Shown: positions 22,396 to 35,100 of the stretch, in pieces
How positions within the stretch are numbered: position 1 is the first letter of the stretch
Layout: each line of letters opens with the position of its first letter
NCBI GenBank assembly: GCA_903813345.2
Contig: CAIIXF020000006.1
Location: forward strand, 29,087,936-29,151,935
Direction: 5' to 3'
DNA: 64,000 nucleotides
Origin: Owenia fusiformis
Taxonomy: Eukaryota; Annelida; Polychaeta; Sabellida; Oweniidae
The notes under the pieces: generated by a model
Database searches by the model: none
What the model saw: only the letters and a program-made list of their open reading frames with translations
Told to the model about the DNA's origin: nothing
Translations under genes and position numbers: made by a program

Positions 22396-22749
22396 GGATG
22401 TTCCCTGGACGAAGTTGAAAACGATGAACACCAACCCCTAATTTTTCTTTTCAAAATGTGAAGTACATAGCATAACTAAGTGTTTCTGTGAGTTTAAGAA
22501 AAAGTTAAATATTCAAAAGTGTGTTTTGGGGTGAAAACCTGATTTTTAACATGGGTTTCAATGAGAAAGTGCCACGCCCACTTTTGTCAAATATTGACAC
22601 TTTAGAGGCCTCTTGCTCAGAAAAAAGCACACTAACATATGGTTTTTAAAGTTTTAATATTCTTTGTTGCCCGTGAGAATCCCAGAAAACCATTTTTGAG
22701 AAAAAGTTAAATACTATTGAATATTTTCCTATCTGACCAGGGAACATCC
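22396..22749. mobile_element. piggyBac-type MITE flanked by TTAA
   Basis: GGATGTTCCCTGG at the left and CCAGGGAACATCC at the right are perfect 13-bp inverted repeats, each immediately bounded by TTAA (22392-22395 and 22750-22753). TTAA target duplication is the hallmark of the piggyBac superfamily. The 354-bp interior has no transposase, so it is a non-autonomous copy. It lies about 390 bp downstream of the mucin-like stop codon and may be part of that gene's 3' UTR. Confidence 0.78.
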
Positions 22750-23138
22750 TTAAAGGTAGACTCTTTCAGTGAGGAAGTGAAAAAAGTGTTATCTCATTAT
22801 AAACTAACACAGTCTCTAGTCATGCATCAAGCTCTTATATAGAACTCACATCACAAATGAATACTTGTATACCTACATGCTTGTATACTCCCCCCAGCCC
22901 TGACACTATTAAATCAGTATCAATATTGCACATCGGTCTCTCATGATCCATTAATGAAATATTTGACAGCAGACATGTTCTCATAGTAAAATCCTTGATA
23001 ATCCGATGTAGTTTCCTACTGCAGAAGCAGTATTGTAATTATGAACAATTGTCAATCTAATGATCAATGTAATGTTCATATCTCCTTGGACTATTTAAAT
23101 ATATGTGTAATCAGCCTTAGATTCTATTGTTTATAATC

Positions 23139-26100
23139 CTAGCGCTCTATGATATAATCCAAAGTAGTACTTTCATTTTCCCAAGGGGAAGCAGTATTGA
23201 GCGGTAGAGGCTGAGAATATGGCAAATCCACTGAAGAAGGGACGTGAACAGCAAATGGGCCACTGGGACTAGGATAAAAATCTTGATCAAATTCCACAGA
23301 GGTGCTCTGTGATTCTCCGGTACTCTCCGACTCAGAAAATCCACTACTCTCGTGAAAACCATGATAAAAATTTTCATATATCAAAACTTCCTCATTTTCA
23401 TGTTTTCGTCTTTTTCTGACAAAAAATATGCAAACACCACAACATAAAAATGCGAAGATAAAAATGCCACCACCAGCCGCAACAGCACTAGTTAAAACTA
23501 CACCAGCGAATTCATCTGTAATACCAATATTAGGTACATCAGGTACCATGGCAGTAGTATTAGTTGAAGCCACTGTTGAAGCTGAATCAGTTGTTGTTTC
23601 ATTAATTGTTTTATTAGACACAGTGGCACTCGGGATTGTAGTATTAGCAACTATGCTCGTTGTTCTACCATCAGTGTAAATTGCATCAGTTAGTGTTGTT
23701 GTTGCATCAGTGGTAGTAGCATTAGTCACTGTTGTTGTAGCATCTGTCACTGTTGTTGTAGCATCAGTGGCAGTAGTATCAGTTACTGTGGTAGTAACAT
23801 CAGTGGTAGTAGTATCAGTCACTGTTGTTGTAGCATCTGTCACTGTTGTTGTAGCATCAGTGGCAGTAGTATCAGTTACTGTGGTAGTAACATCAGTGGT
23901 AGTAGCATCAGTCACTGTTGTTGTGGCATCAGTCACTATTGTTGTAGCATCAGTGGTAGTAGCATCGGTTACTGTGATAGTAACATCAGTGGTAGTAGCA
24001 TCAATCACTGCTGTTGTAGCATCAGTGGTAGTAGCATCGGTTAATGTGGTAGTAACATCAGGTATAGTAGCATCAGTGGTTGTAGCATCAGTCACTGTGG
24101 TAGTAGCGTCAGCCACTGTTGTTGTACGATCGGTGGTAGTAGCATCAGTCACTGTATTAGTAGCATCAGTGGTAGTAGCATCAGTCACTTTGGCAGTAAC
24201 ATCAGTGGAAGTAGCATCACTCACTGCTGTTGTAGCATCAGTGGTAGAAGCATCACTCACTGCCTTTGTAGCATCAGTGGAAGTAGCATCAGTCACTGTT
24301 GTTGTAACATCAGTGGTAGTAGCATCAGGCACTGTGGTAGTAGTTTCAGTGGTAGTAGCATCTGTCACTGTTGTTGTAGCATCAGTGGTAGTAGCATCAG
24401 TCAGTGTGGTAGTAGCTTCAGTGGTAGTAGCATCAGGCACTGTGGTAGTAGTTTCAGTGGTAGTAGCATCTGTCACTGTTGTTGTAGCATCAGTCAGTGT
24501 GGTAGTAGCTTCAGTGGTAGTAGCATCAGTCACTGTGGTAGTAACATCAGTGGAAGTAGCATCAGTCACTGTTGTTGCAGCATCAGTGGTAGTAGCATCA
24601 GTCACTGTGGCAGTAACATCACTGGTAGTAGCATCAGTCACTGTTGTTGCATCATCAGTGGTAGTAGCATCAGTCACTGTGGAAGTAACATCAGTGGTAG
24701 TAGCATCCGCCACTGTGGTAGCAGGATCACTGGTAGTAGAATCAGTCACTGTGGTAGTAGCTTCAGTGGTTGTAGCATCAGTCACTGTTGTTGCATCATT
24801 AGTGGTAGTAGGATCAGTCACTGTGGTAGTAACATCAGTGGTTGTAGCATCAGTCACTGTGGTAGTAACATCAGTGGTAGTAGCATCAGTCACTGTTGTT
24901 GTAAGATCAGTGGTCGCAGCATCAGTCACTGCTGTTGTAGCATCAGTGGTAGTAGCATCAGTCACTGTTGTAGCATCAGTGGTTATAGAATCACTCACTG
25001 TTGTAGCATCAGTGGTAGTATCATCAGTCACTGTGGTAGTAGCATCAGTCACTTTGGTAGTAGCTTCATAGGTAGTAGCACCAGTCACTGTGGTAGTAGC
25101 ATTAGTTGTAGTAGCATCAGTCACTGTTGTTGCATCATCAGTGGTAGTAGCATCAGTCACTGTGGTAGTAACATCAGTGGCTGTAGCATCAGTCACTGTG
25201 GTAGTAACATCAGTGGTAGTAGCATCAGTCACTGTTGTTGTAAGATCAGTGGTCACAGCTTCAGTCACTGCTGTTGTAGCATCAGTGGTAGTAGCATCAG
25301 TCACTGTTGTAGCATCAGTGGTTGTAGCATCAGTCACTGTGGTAGTAACATCAGTGGTTGTAGCATCAGTCACTGTGGTAGTAACATCAGTGGTAGTGGC
25401 ATAAGTCACTGTGGTAGTAGCTTCAGTGGTAGTAGCATCAGTCACTGTTGTAGCATCAGTGGTTGTAGCATCAGTCACTGTGGTAGTAACATCAGTGGTT
25501 GTAGCATCAGTCACTGTGGTAGTAACATCAGTGGTAGTAGCATCAGTCACTGTTGTTGCATCATCAGTGGTAATAGCATCAGTCACTGTGGTAGCAACAT
25601 CAGTGGATGTAGTATCAGTCACTGTGGTAGTAACATCAGTTGTAGTAGCATCAGTCACTGTTGTTGTAAGATCAATGGTCACAGCTTTAGTCTCTGCTGT
25701 TGTAGCATCAGTGGTAGTAGCATCAGTCACTGTTGTAGCATCAGTTGTTGTAGCATCAGTCACTGTGGTAGTAGCATCAGTGGTAGTAGCATCAGTCATT
25801 GTGGTCGTAGCATCAGTCACTTTGGTAGTAACATCAGTGGTGGAAGCATCAGTCACTGTGGTAGTAGCTTCAGAGGTAGTAGCATCATTCACTGTAGTAG
25901 TAACATCAGTTACTGTTGTTGTTGCATCAGTGGTAGTAGCATCAGTCACTGTGGTAGTAGCATCAGTCACTTTGGTAGTACTATCAGTGGTTGTAGCATC
26001 AGTCACTGTGGTAGTAGCTTCAGTGGTAGAAGCATCAGTCACTGTGGTAGTTACATCAATGGTAGCAGCATCAATCACTGTGGTAGTAACATCAGTGGTT

Positions 26101-29100
26101 GTAGCATCAGTCACTGAGGTAGTTACATCAGTGGAAGTAGTATCAGTCACTTTTGTTGCATCATCAGTGGTAGTAGCATCAGTCACTGTGGTAGTAGCAT
26201 CTGTGGTAGTAGCATCAGTCACTGTTGTTGCATCATCGGTGGTAGTAGCATCAGTAACTGTGGTAGTAACATCAGTGGTTGTAGCATCAGTCACTGTGGT
26301 GGTAACATCAGTGGTAGCTTCAGTAGTAGCTTCAGTGGTAGTAGCATCAGTCACTGTTGTCGTAGCATCAGTGGTGGAAGCATCAGTCACTGTGGTAGTA
26401 ACATCAGTGGTAGTAACATCAGTCACTGTGATAGTAACATCAGTGGTAGTAGCATAAGTCACTGTTGTTGCATCATCAATGGTAGCAGCATCAGTTACTG
26501 TGGTGATAACATCAGTGGCAGTAGCATCAGTCACTGTGGTAGTAACATCAGTGGTAGTAGCATCAGTCACTGTTGTTGTAGCATCACTGGTAGTAGCATC
26601 ACTCACTGTTGTAGAACCAGTGGTTGTAGCATCAGTCACTGTTGTAGCATCAGTGGTTGTAGCATCAGTCACTGTTGTAGCATCAGTGGTTGTAGCATCA
26701 GTCACTGTGGTAGTAGCATCAGTGGTAGTAACATCAGTCACTGTGGAAGTAGCATCAGTGGTTGTTGCATCAGTTACTGTGGTAGTAGCATCAGTGGTTG
26801 TAGCATCAGTCACTGTGGTAGTAACATCAGATGTAGTAGCAACAGTCACTGTGGTAGTAGCATCAGTGGTATCAGTCACTGTGGTAGTAGCTTCAGTGGT
26901 AGTAGCATCAGTCACTGTTGTTGCATCATCAGTGGTAGTAGCATCAGTCACTGTGGTAGTAACATCAGTGGTTGTAGCATCAGTCACTGTGGTAGTAACA
27001 TCAGTGGTAGAAGCATCAGTCACTGTTGTTGTAAGATCAGTGGTCACAGTTTCAGTCACTGCTGATGTAGCATCAGTGGTAGTAGCATCAGTCACTGTTG
27101 TAGCATCAGTGGTTGTAGCATCAGTCACTGTGGTAGTAGCATCAGTCATTGTGGTCGTAGCATCAGTCACTTTGGTAGTAACATCAGTGGTGGTAGCATC
27201 AGTCACTGTGGTAGTAGCTTCAAAGGTAGTAGCATCAGTCACTGTGATAGTAACATCAGTGGTAGTAGCATCAGTCACTGTTGTTGCATCATCAATGGTA
27301 GAAGCATCAGTTACTGTGGTGATAACATCAGTGGAAGTGGCATCAGTCACTGTGGAAGTAGCATCAGTTGTAGTAGCATCAGTCATTGTGGTATCAGCAT
27401 CAGTGGTTGTAGCATCAGTCACAGTGGTAGTAACATCAGTGGTAGTAGCATCAGCCACTGTTGTTGCATCATCAGTGGCAGAAGCATCAGTCACTGTGGT
27501 GGTATCATCAGTGGCAGTGGCATCAGTCACTATGGTAGTAACATCAGTGGTTGTAGCATCAGTCACTGTTGTAGCATCAGTGGTTTTAGCATCAATCAGT
27601 GTGGTAGTAACATCAGTGGAAGCAGTATCAGTCACTGTTGTTGCATCATCAGTGGAAGTAGCATCCGTCACTGTGGTAGAAGCATCCATCACTGTTGAAG
27701 TAGCTTCAGTGGTAGAAGCATCAGTCACTGTGGTAATAACATCAGTGGTAGTAGCACCAGTCACTGTTGTTGTAGCATCATTGGTAGTAGCATCACTCAC
27801 TGTTGTAGCATCATTAGTTGAAGCATCAGTCACTGTTGTAGCATCAGTGGTTGTAGCATCAGTCACTGTGGTAGTAGCATCAGTTGTAGTAGCATCAGTC
27901 ACAGTTGTAGAAGCATCAGTGGTTGTAGCATCAGTCACTGTGGTAGTAACATCAGATGTAGTAGCATCAGTCACTGTTGTTGTAGCATCAGTGGTTGTAG
28001 CATCAGTCACTGTTGTAGTAGCATCAGTGGTTGTAGCATCAGTCACTGTTGTAGCATCAGTGGTTGTAGCATCAGTCAGTGTGGTAGTAACCTCAGTTGT
28101 AGTAGCATCAGTCACTGTTGTTGCATCATCAGTGGTAGTAGCATCAGTCACTGTGGTAGTAACATCAGTGGTTGTAGCATCAGTCACTGTAGTAGTAACA
28201 TCAGTTACTGTTGTTGTTGCATCAGTGGTAGTAGCATCAGTCACTGTGGTAGTAGCATCAGTCACTGTGGTAGTAGCATCAGTCACTTTGGTAGTAACTT
28301 CAGATGTAGTAGCATCAGTCACTGTTGTTGTAGCATCAGTGGTTGTAGCATCAGTCACTGTTGTTGCATCATCAGTGGTAGTAGCATCACTCACTGTTGT
28401 AGCATCAGTGGTTGTAGCATCAGTCACTGTTGTCGTAGCATCAGTGGTGGAAGCATCAGTCACTGTTGTCGTAGCATCAGTGGTGGAAGCATCAGTCACT
28501 GTGGTAGTAACATCAGTGGTAGTAGCATCAGTCACTGTTGTTGTTGCATCAGTGGTAGTAGCATCAGTCACTGTGGTAGTAGCATCAGTCACTTTGGTAG
28601 TAACTTCAGATGTAGTAGCATCAGTCACTGTTGTTGTAGCTCCAGTGGTAGTAGCACCAGTCACTGTTGTTGCATCATCAGTGGTAGTAGCATCACTCAC
28701 TGTTGTAGCATCAGTGGTTGTAGCATCAGTCACTGTTGTCGTAGCATCAGTGGTGGAAGCATCAGTCACTGTGGTAGTAACATCAGTGGTAGTAGCATCA
28801 GTCACTGTTGTTGCATCATCAGTGATAGTAGCATCAGTCACTGTTGTTGTAGCATCAGTGATAGTAGCATCAGTCACTGTGGTAGTAGCTTCAGTGGTTG
28901 TAGCATCAGTCACTGTGGTAGTAACATCAGTGGTAGTAGCATCAGTCACTGTTGTAGCATCAGTGGTTGTAGCATCAGTCACTGTTGTCGTAGCATCAGT
29001 GGTGGAAGCATCAGTCACTGTGGTAGTAACATCAGTGGAAGTAGCATCAGTCACTGTTGTTGCATCATCAGTGATAGTAGCATCAGTCACTGTTGTTGTA

Positions 29101-32100
29101 GCATCAGTGATAGTAGCATCAGTCACTGTGGTAGTAGCTTCAGTGGTTGTAGCATCAGTCACTGTGGTAGTAACATCAGTGGTAGTAGCATCAGTCACTG
29201 TTGTTGCATCATCAGTGATAGTAGCATCAGTCACTGTTGTTGTAGCATCAGTGGTAGTAGCATCACTCACTGTTGTAGCATCAGTGGTTGTAGCATCAGT
29301 CAGTGTGGTAGTAACATCAGTTGTAGTAGCATCAGTCACTGTGGTAGTAACATCAGTGGTAGTAGCATCAGTCACTGTTGTTGCATCCTCAGTGATAGTA
29401 GCATCAGTCACTGTTGTTGTAGCATCAGTGGTAGTAGCATCACTCACTGTTGTAGCATCAGTCAGTGTGGTAGTAACATCAGTTGTAGTAGCATCAGTCA
29501 CTGTTGTTGTAGCATCAGTGATAGTAGCATCAGTCACTGTTGTTGTATCATCAGTGGTAGTAGCATCAGTCACTGTGGTAGTAACATCAGTGGTTGTAGC
29601 ATCAGTTACTGTGGTGATAACATCAGATGAAGTGGCATCAGTCACTGTGGTAGTAGCTCCAGTGGTAGTAGCACCAGTCACTGTTGTTTCATCATCAGTG
29701 GTAGTAGCATCACTCACTGTTGTAGCATCAGTGGTTGTAGCATCAGTTACTGTGGTAGTAGCATCAGTCACTGTGGTAGTAACATCAGTGGTAGTGGCAT
29801 AAGTCACTGTGGTAGTAGCTCCAGTGGTAGTAGCATCAGTCACTGTTGTTGCATCATCAGTGGTAATAGCATCAGTCACTGTGGTAGCAACATCAGTGGA
29901 TGTAGTATCAGTCACTGTGGTAGTAACATCAGTTGTAGGATCATCAGTCACTGTTGTTGTAAGATCAATGGTCACAGCTTTAGTCACTGCTGTTGTAGCA
30001 TCAGTGGTAGTAGCATCAGTCACTGTTGTAGCATCAGTTGTTGTAGCATTAGTCACTGTGGTAGTAGCATCAGTGGTAGTAGCATCAGTCATTGTGGTCG
30101 TAGCATCAGTCACTTTGGTAGTAACATCAGTGGTGGAAGCATCAGTCACTGTGGTAGTAGCTTCAGAGGTAGTAGCATCAGTCACTGTAGTAGTAACATC
30201 AGTTACTGTTGTTGTTGCATCAGTGGTAGTAGCATCAGTCACTGTGGTAGTAGCATCAGTCACTTTGGTAGTACCATCAGTGGTTGTAGCATCAGTCACT
30301 GTGGTAGTAGCTTCAGTGGTAGAAGCATCAGTCACTGTGGTAGTTACATCAATGGTAGCAGCATCAGTCACTGTGGTAGTAACATCAGTGGTTGTAGCAT
30401 CAGTCAGTGAGGTAGTTACATCAGTGGAAGTAGTATCAGTCACTTTTGTTGCATCATCAGTGGTAGTAGCATCAGTCACTGTGGTAGTAGCATCTGTGGT
30501 AGTAGCATCAGTCACTGTTGTTGCATCATCGGTGGTAGTAGCATCAGTTACTGTGGTAGTAACATCAGTGGTTGTGGCATCAGTCACTGTGGTGGTAACA
30601 TCAGTGGTAGCTTCAGTAGTAGCTTCAGTGGTAGTAGCATCAGTCACTGTTGTCGTAGCATCAGTGGTGGAAGCATCAGTCACTGTGGTAGTAACATCAG
30701 TGGTAGTAGCATCAGTCACTGTTGTTGCATCATCAGTGATAGTAGCATCAGTCACTGTTGTTGTAGCATCAGTGATAGTAGCATCAGTCACTGTGGTAGT
30801 AGCTTTAGTAGCATCTGTGGTTGTAGCATCAATCACTGTGGTAGTAGCTTCAGTGGTAGAAGCATCAGACACTGTTGTTGTAGCATCAGTGATAGTAGCA
30901 TCAGTCACTGTGGTAGTAGCTTCAGTGGTAGTAGCATCAGTCACTGTTGTTGTAGCATCAGTGGTGGAAGCTTCAGTCACTGTGGTAGTTATATCAGTGG
31001 TAGTAGCATCAGTCACTGTTGTTGCATCATCGGTGGTAGTAGCATCAGTTACTGTTGTAGTAACATCAGTGGTTGTAGCATCAGTCACTGTGGTAGTAGC
31101 ATCAGTCACTTTGGTAGTAGCACCAGTGGTTGTAGCATCAGCCACTGTGGTAGTAACATCAGATGTAGTAGCATCAGTCACTGTTGTTGTAGCATCAGTG
31201 GTTGTAGCATCAGTCACTGTTGTAGCATCAGTGGTTGTAGCATCAGTCAGTTTGGTAGTAACATCAGTGGTAGCAGCATCAGTCACTGTTGTTGCATCAT
31301 CAGTGGAAGTAGCATCCGTCACTGTGGTAGTAGCGTCCATCACTGTTGTAGTAGCTTCAGTGGTAGAAGCATCAGTCATTTTGGTAGTAGCATCAGTGGT
31401 TGTAGCATCAGTCACTGTGGTAGTGATATCAGAGGTAGTAGCATCAGTCACTGTTGTAGCATCAGTGGTTGTAGCATCAGTCACTGTTGTAGCATCAGTG
31501 GTTGTAGCATCAGTTACTGTGGTAGTAACATCAGTGGTAGCAGCACCAGTCACTGTTGTTGTAGCATCAGTGGTAGTAGCATCAGTCACTGCTGTAGCAT
31601 CAGTGGTTGAAGCATCAGTCACTGTGGTAGTGACATCAGTGGTAGTAGCATCAGTCACTGTTGTTGTAGCATCAGTGGTAGTAGCATCACTCACTGTTGT
31701 AGCATCAGTGGTTGAAGCATCAGTCACTGTGGTAGTGACATCAGTGGTAGTAGCATTAGTCACTGTTGTTGTAGCATCAGTGGTAGTAGCATCACTCACT
31801 GTTATAGCATCAGTGGTTATAGCATCAGTCACTGTTGTAGCATCAGTGGTTGTAGCATCAGTTAATGTGGTAGTAGCATCAGTGGTGGTAGCATCAGGCA
31901 CTGTGGTAGAAACATCAGTGGTTGTAGCATCAGTCACTGTGGTAGTTACATCAGAGGTAGTAGCATCAGTGACTGTGGTTGTAGCATCAGTGGCAGTAGC
32001 ATCAGTCACTGTGGTAGTAACATTAGTGGTAGTAGCATCAGTCACTGTTGTTGTAGCATCACTGGTAGTAGCATCACTCACTGTTGTAGCATCAGTGGTT

Positions 32101-35100
32101 GTAGCATCAGTCACTGTTGTAGCATCAGTGGTTGTAGTATCAGTCACTGTTGTAGCATCAGTGGTTATTCCATCAGTTACTGTGGTAGTAGCATCAGTGG
32201 TGGTAGCCTCAGTCACTGTGGTAGTAGCATCAGTGGTTGTAGCATCAGTCACTGTGGTAGTAACATCAGAGGTAGTAGCATCAGTCACTGTGGTTGTAGC
32301 ATCAGAAGTAGTAGCATCAGTCACTGTGGTAGTAACATCAGTGGTAATAGCATCAGTCACTGTGGTAGTAACATCAGTGGAAGTAGCATCAGTTACTGTG
32401 GTAGTAACATCAGTGGTTGTAGCATCAGTCACTGTGGTAGTAGCATCAGTGGTAGTATCATCAGTCACTGTGGTAGTAGCATCGCTGGTAGTAGCATCAG
32501 TCACTGTGGTAGTAGCATCAGTGGTAGTAGCATCAGTCACTAAGGTAGTAGCATCGCTGGTTGTAGCATCAGCCACTGTGGTAGTAACATCAGTGGCAGT
32601 AGCATCAGTCACTAAGGTAGTAGCATCGCTGGTTGTAGCATCAGCCACTGTGGTAGTAACATCAGTGGTAGTAGCATCAGTTACTGTGGTAGTAACATCA
32701 GTGGTTGTAGCATCAGTCACTGTGGAAGTAACATCAGTGGTAGTGGCATCATTCACTGTGGTAGTAGCTTCAGTGGTAGTAGCATCAGTCACTGTTGTTG
32801 CGTCATCAGTGGTAGTAGCATCAGTCACTGTGGTAGTAACATCAGTGGTTGTAGCATCAATCACTGTGGTAGTAACATCAGAAATAGTAGCATCAGTGGT
32901 TGTAGCATCAGTCACTGTTGTAGCATCAGTGGTTGTAGCATCAGTCAGTGTGGTAGTAACATCGGTGGTAGCAGCATCAGTCACTGTTGTTGCATCATCA
33001 GTGGAAGTAGCATCCGTCACTGTGGTAGTAGCATCCATCACTGTTGTAGTAGCTTCAGTGGTAGAAGCATCAGTCACTGTGGTAGTAACATCAGTGGTTG
33101 TAGCATCAGTCACTGTTGTTGTAGCATCAGTAATAGTAGCATCACTCACTGTTGTAGCATCAGTGGTTGTAGCATCAGTCACTGTTGTAGCATCAGTGGT
33201 TGTAGAATCAGTTAATGTGGTAGTAGCATCAGTGGTGGTAGCATCAGGCACTGTGGTAGTAACATCAGTGGTTGTAGCATCAGTCACTGTGGTAGTAACA
33301 TCAGATGTAGTAGCATCAGTCATTGTGGTTGTAGCATCAGTGACAGTAGCATCAGTCACTGTGGTAGTAAAATCAGTGGTAGTAGCATCAGTCACTGTTG
33401 TTGTAGCATCAGTGGTAGTAGCATCACTCACTGTTGTAGCATCAGTGGTTGTAGCATCAGTCACTGTTGTAGCATCAGTGGTTGTAGTATCAGTCACTGT
33501 TGTAGCATCAGTGGTTGTTGCATCAGTTACTGTGGTAGTAGCATCAGTGGTGGTAGCCTCAGTCACTGTGGTAGTAGCATCAGTGGTTGTAGCATCAGTC
33601 ACTGTGGTAGTAGCATCAGTCACTTTGGTAGTACCATCAGTGGTTGTAGCATCAGTCACTGTGGTAGTAGCTTCAGTGGTAGAAGCATCAGTCACTGTGG
33701 TAGTTACATCAATGGTAGCAGCATCAGTCACCGTGGTAGTAACATCAGTGGTTGTACCATCAGTCAGTGAGGTAGTTACATCAGTGGAAGTAGTATCAGT
33801 CACTTTTGTTGCATCATCAGTGATAGTAGCATCAGTCACTGTGGTAGTAGCATCTGTGGTAGTAGCATCAGTCACTGTTGTTGCATCATCGGTGGTAGTA
33901 GCATCAGTTACTGTGGTAGTAACATCAGTGGTTGTGGCATCAGTCACTGTGGTGGTAACATCAGTGGTAGCTTCAGTAGTAGCTTCAGTGGTAGTAGCAT
34001 CAGTCACTGTTGTCGTAGCATCAGTGGTGGAAGCATCAGTCACTGTGGTAGTAACATCAGTGGTAGTAGCATCAGTCACTGTTGTTGCATCATCAGTGAT
34101 AGTAGCATCAGTCACTGTTGTTGTAGCATCAGTGATAGTAGCATCAGTCACTGTGGTAGTAGCTTTAGTAGCATCTGTGGTTGTAGCATCAATCACTGTG
34201 GTAGTAGCTTCAGTGGTAGAAGCATCAGACACTGTTGTTGTAGCATCAGTGATAGTAGCATCAGTCACTGTGGTAGTAGCTTCAGTGGTAGTAGCATCAG
34301 TCACTGTTGTTGTAGCATCAGTGGTGGAAGCTTCAGTCACTGTGGTAGTAATATCAGTGGTAGTAGCATCAGTCACTGTTGTTGCATCATCGGTGGTAGT
34401 AGCATCAGTTACTGTTGTAGTAACATCAGTGGTTGTAGCATCAGTCACTTTGGTAGTAGCATCAGTCACTTTGGTAGTAGCACCAGTGGTTGTAGCATCA
34501 GCCACTGTGGTAGTAACATCAGATGTAGTAGCATCAGTCACTGTTGTTGTAGCATCAGTGGTTGTAGCATCAGTCACTGTTGTAGCATCAGTGGTTGTAG
34601 CATCAGTCAGTGTGGTAGTAACATCAGTGGTAGCAGCATCAGTCACTGTTGTTGCATCATCAGTGGAAGTAGCATCCGTCACTGTGGTAGTAGCGTCCAT
34701 CACTGTTGTAGTAGCTTCAGTGGTAGAAGCATCAGTCATTTTGGTAGTAGCATCAGTGGTTGTAGCATCAGTCACTGTGGTAGTGATATCAGAGGTAGTA
34801 GCATCAGTCACTGTTGTAGCATCAGTGGTTGTAGCATCAGTCACTGTTGTAGCATCAGTGGTTGTAGCATCAGTTACTGTGGTAGTAACATCAGTGGTAG
34901 CAGCACCAGTCACTGTTGTTGTAGCATCAGTGGTAGTAGCATCAGTCACTGCTGTAGCATCAGTGGTTGAAGCATCAGTCACTGTGGTAGTGACATCAGT
35001 GGTAGTAGCATCAGTCACTGTTGTTGTAGCATCAGTGGTAGTAGCATCACTCACTGTTGTAGCATCAGTGGTTGAAGCATCAGTCACTGTGGTAGTGACA

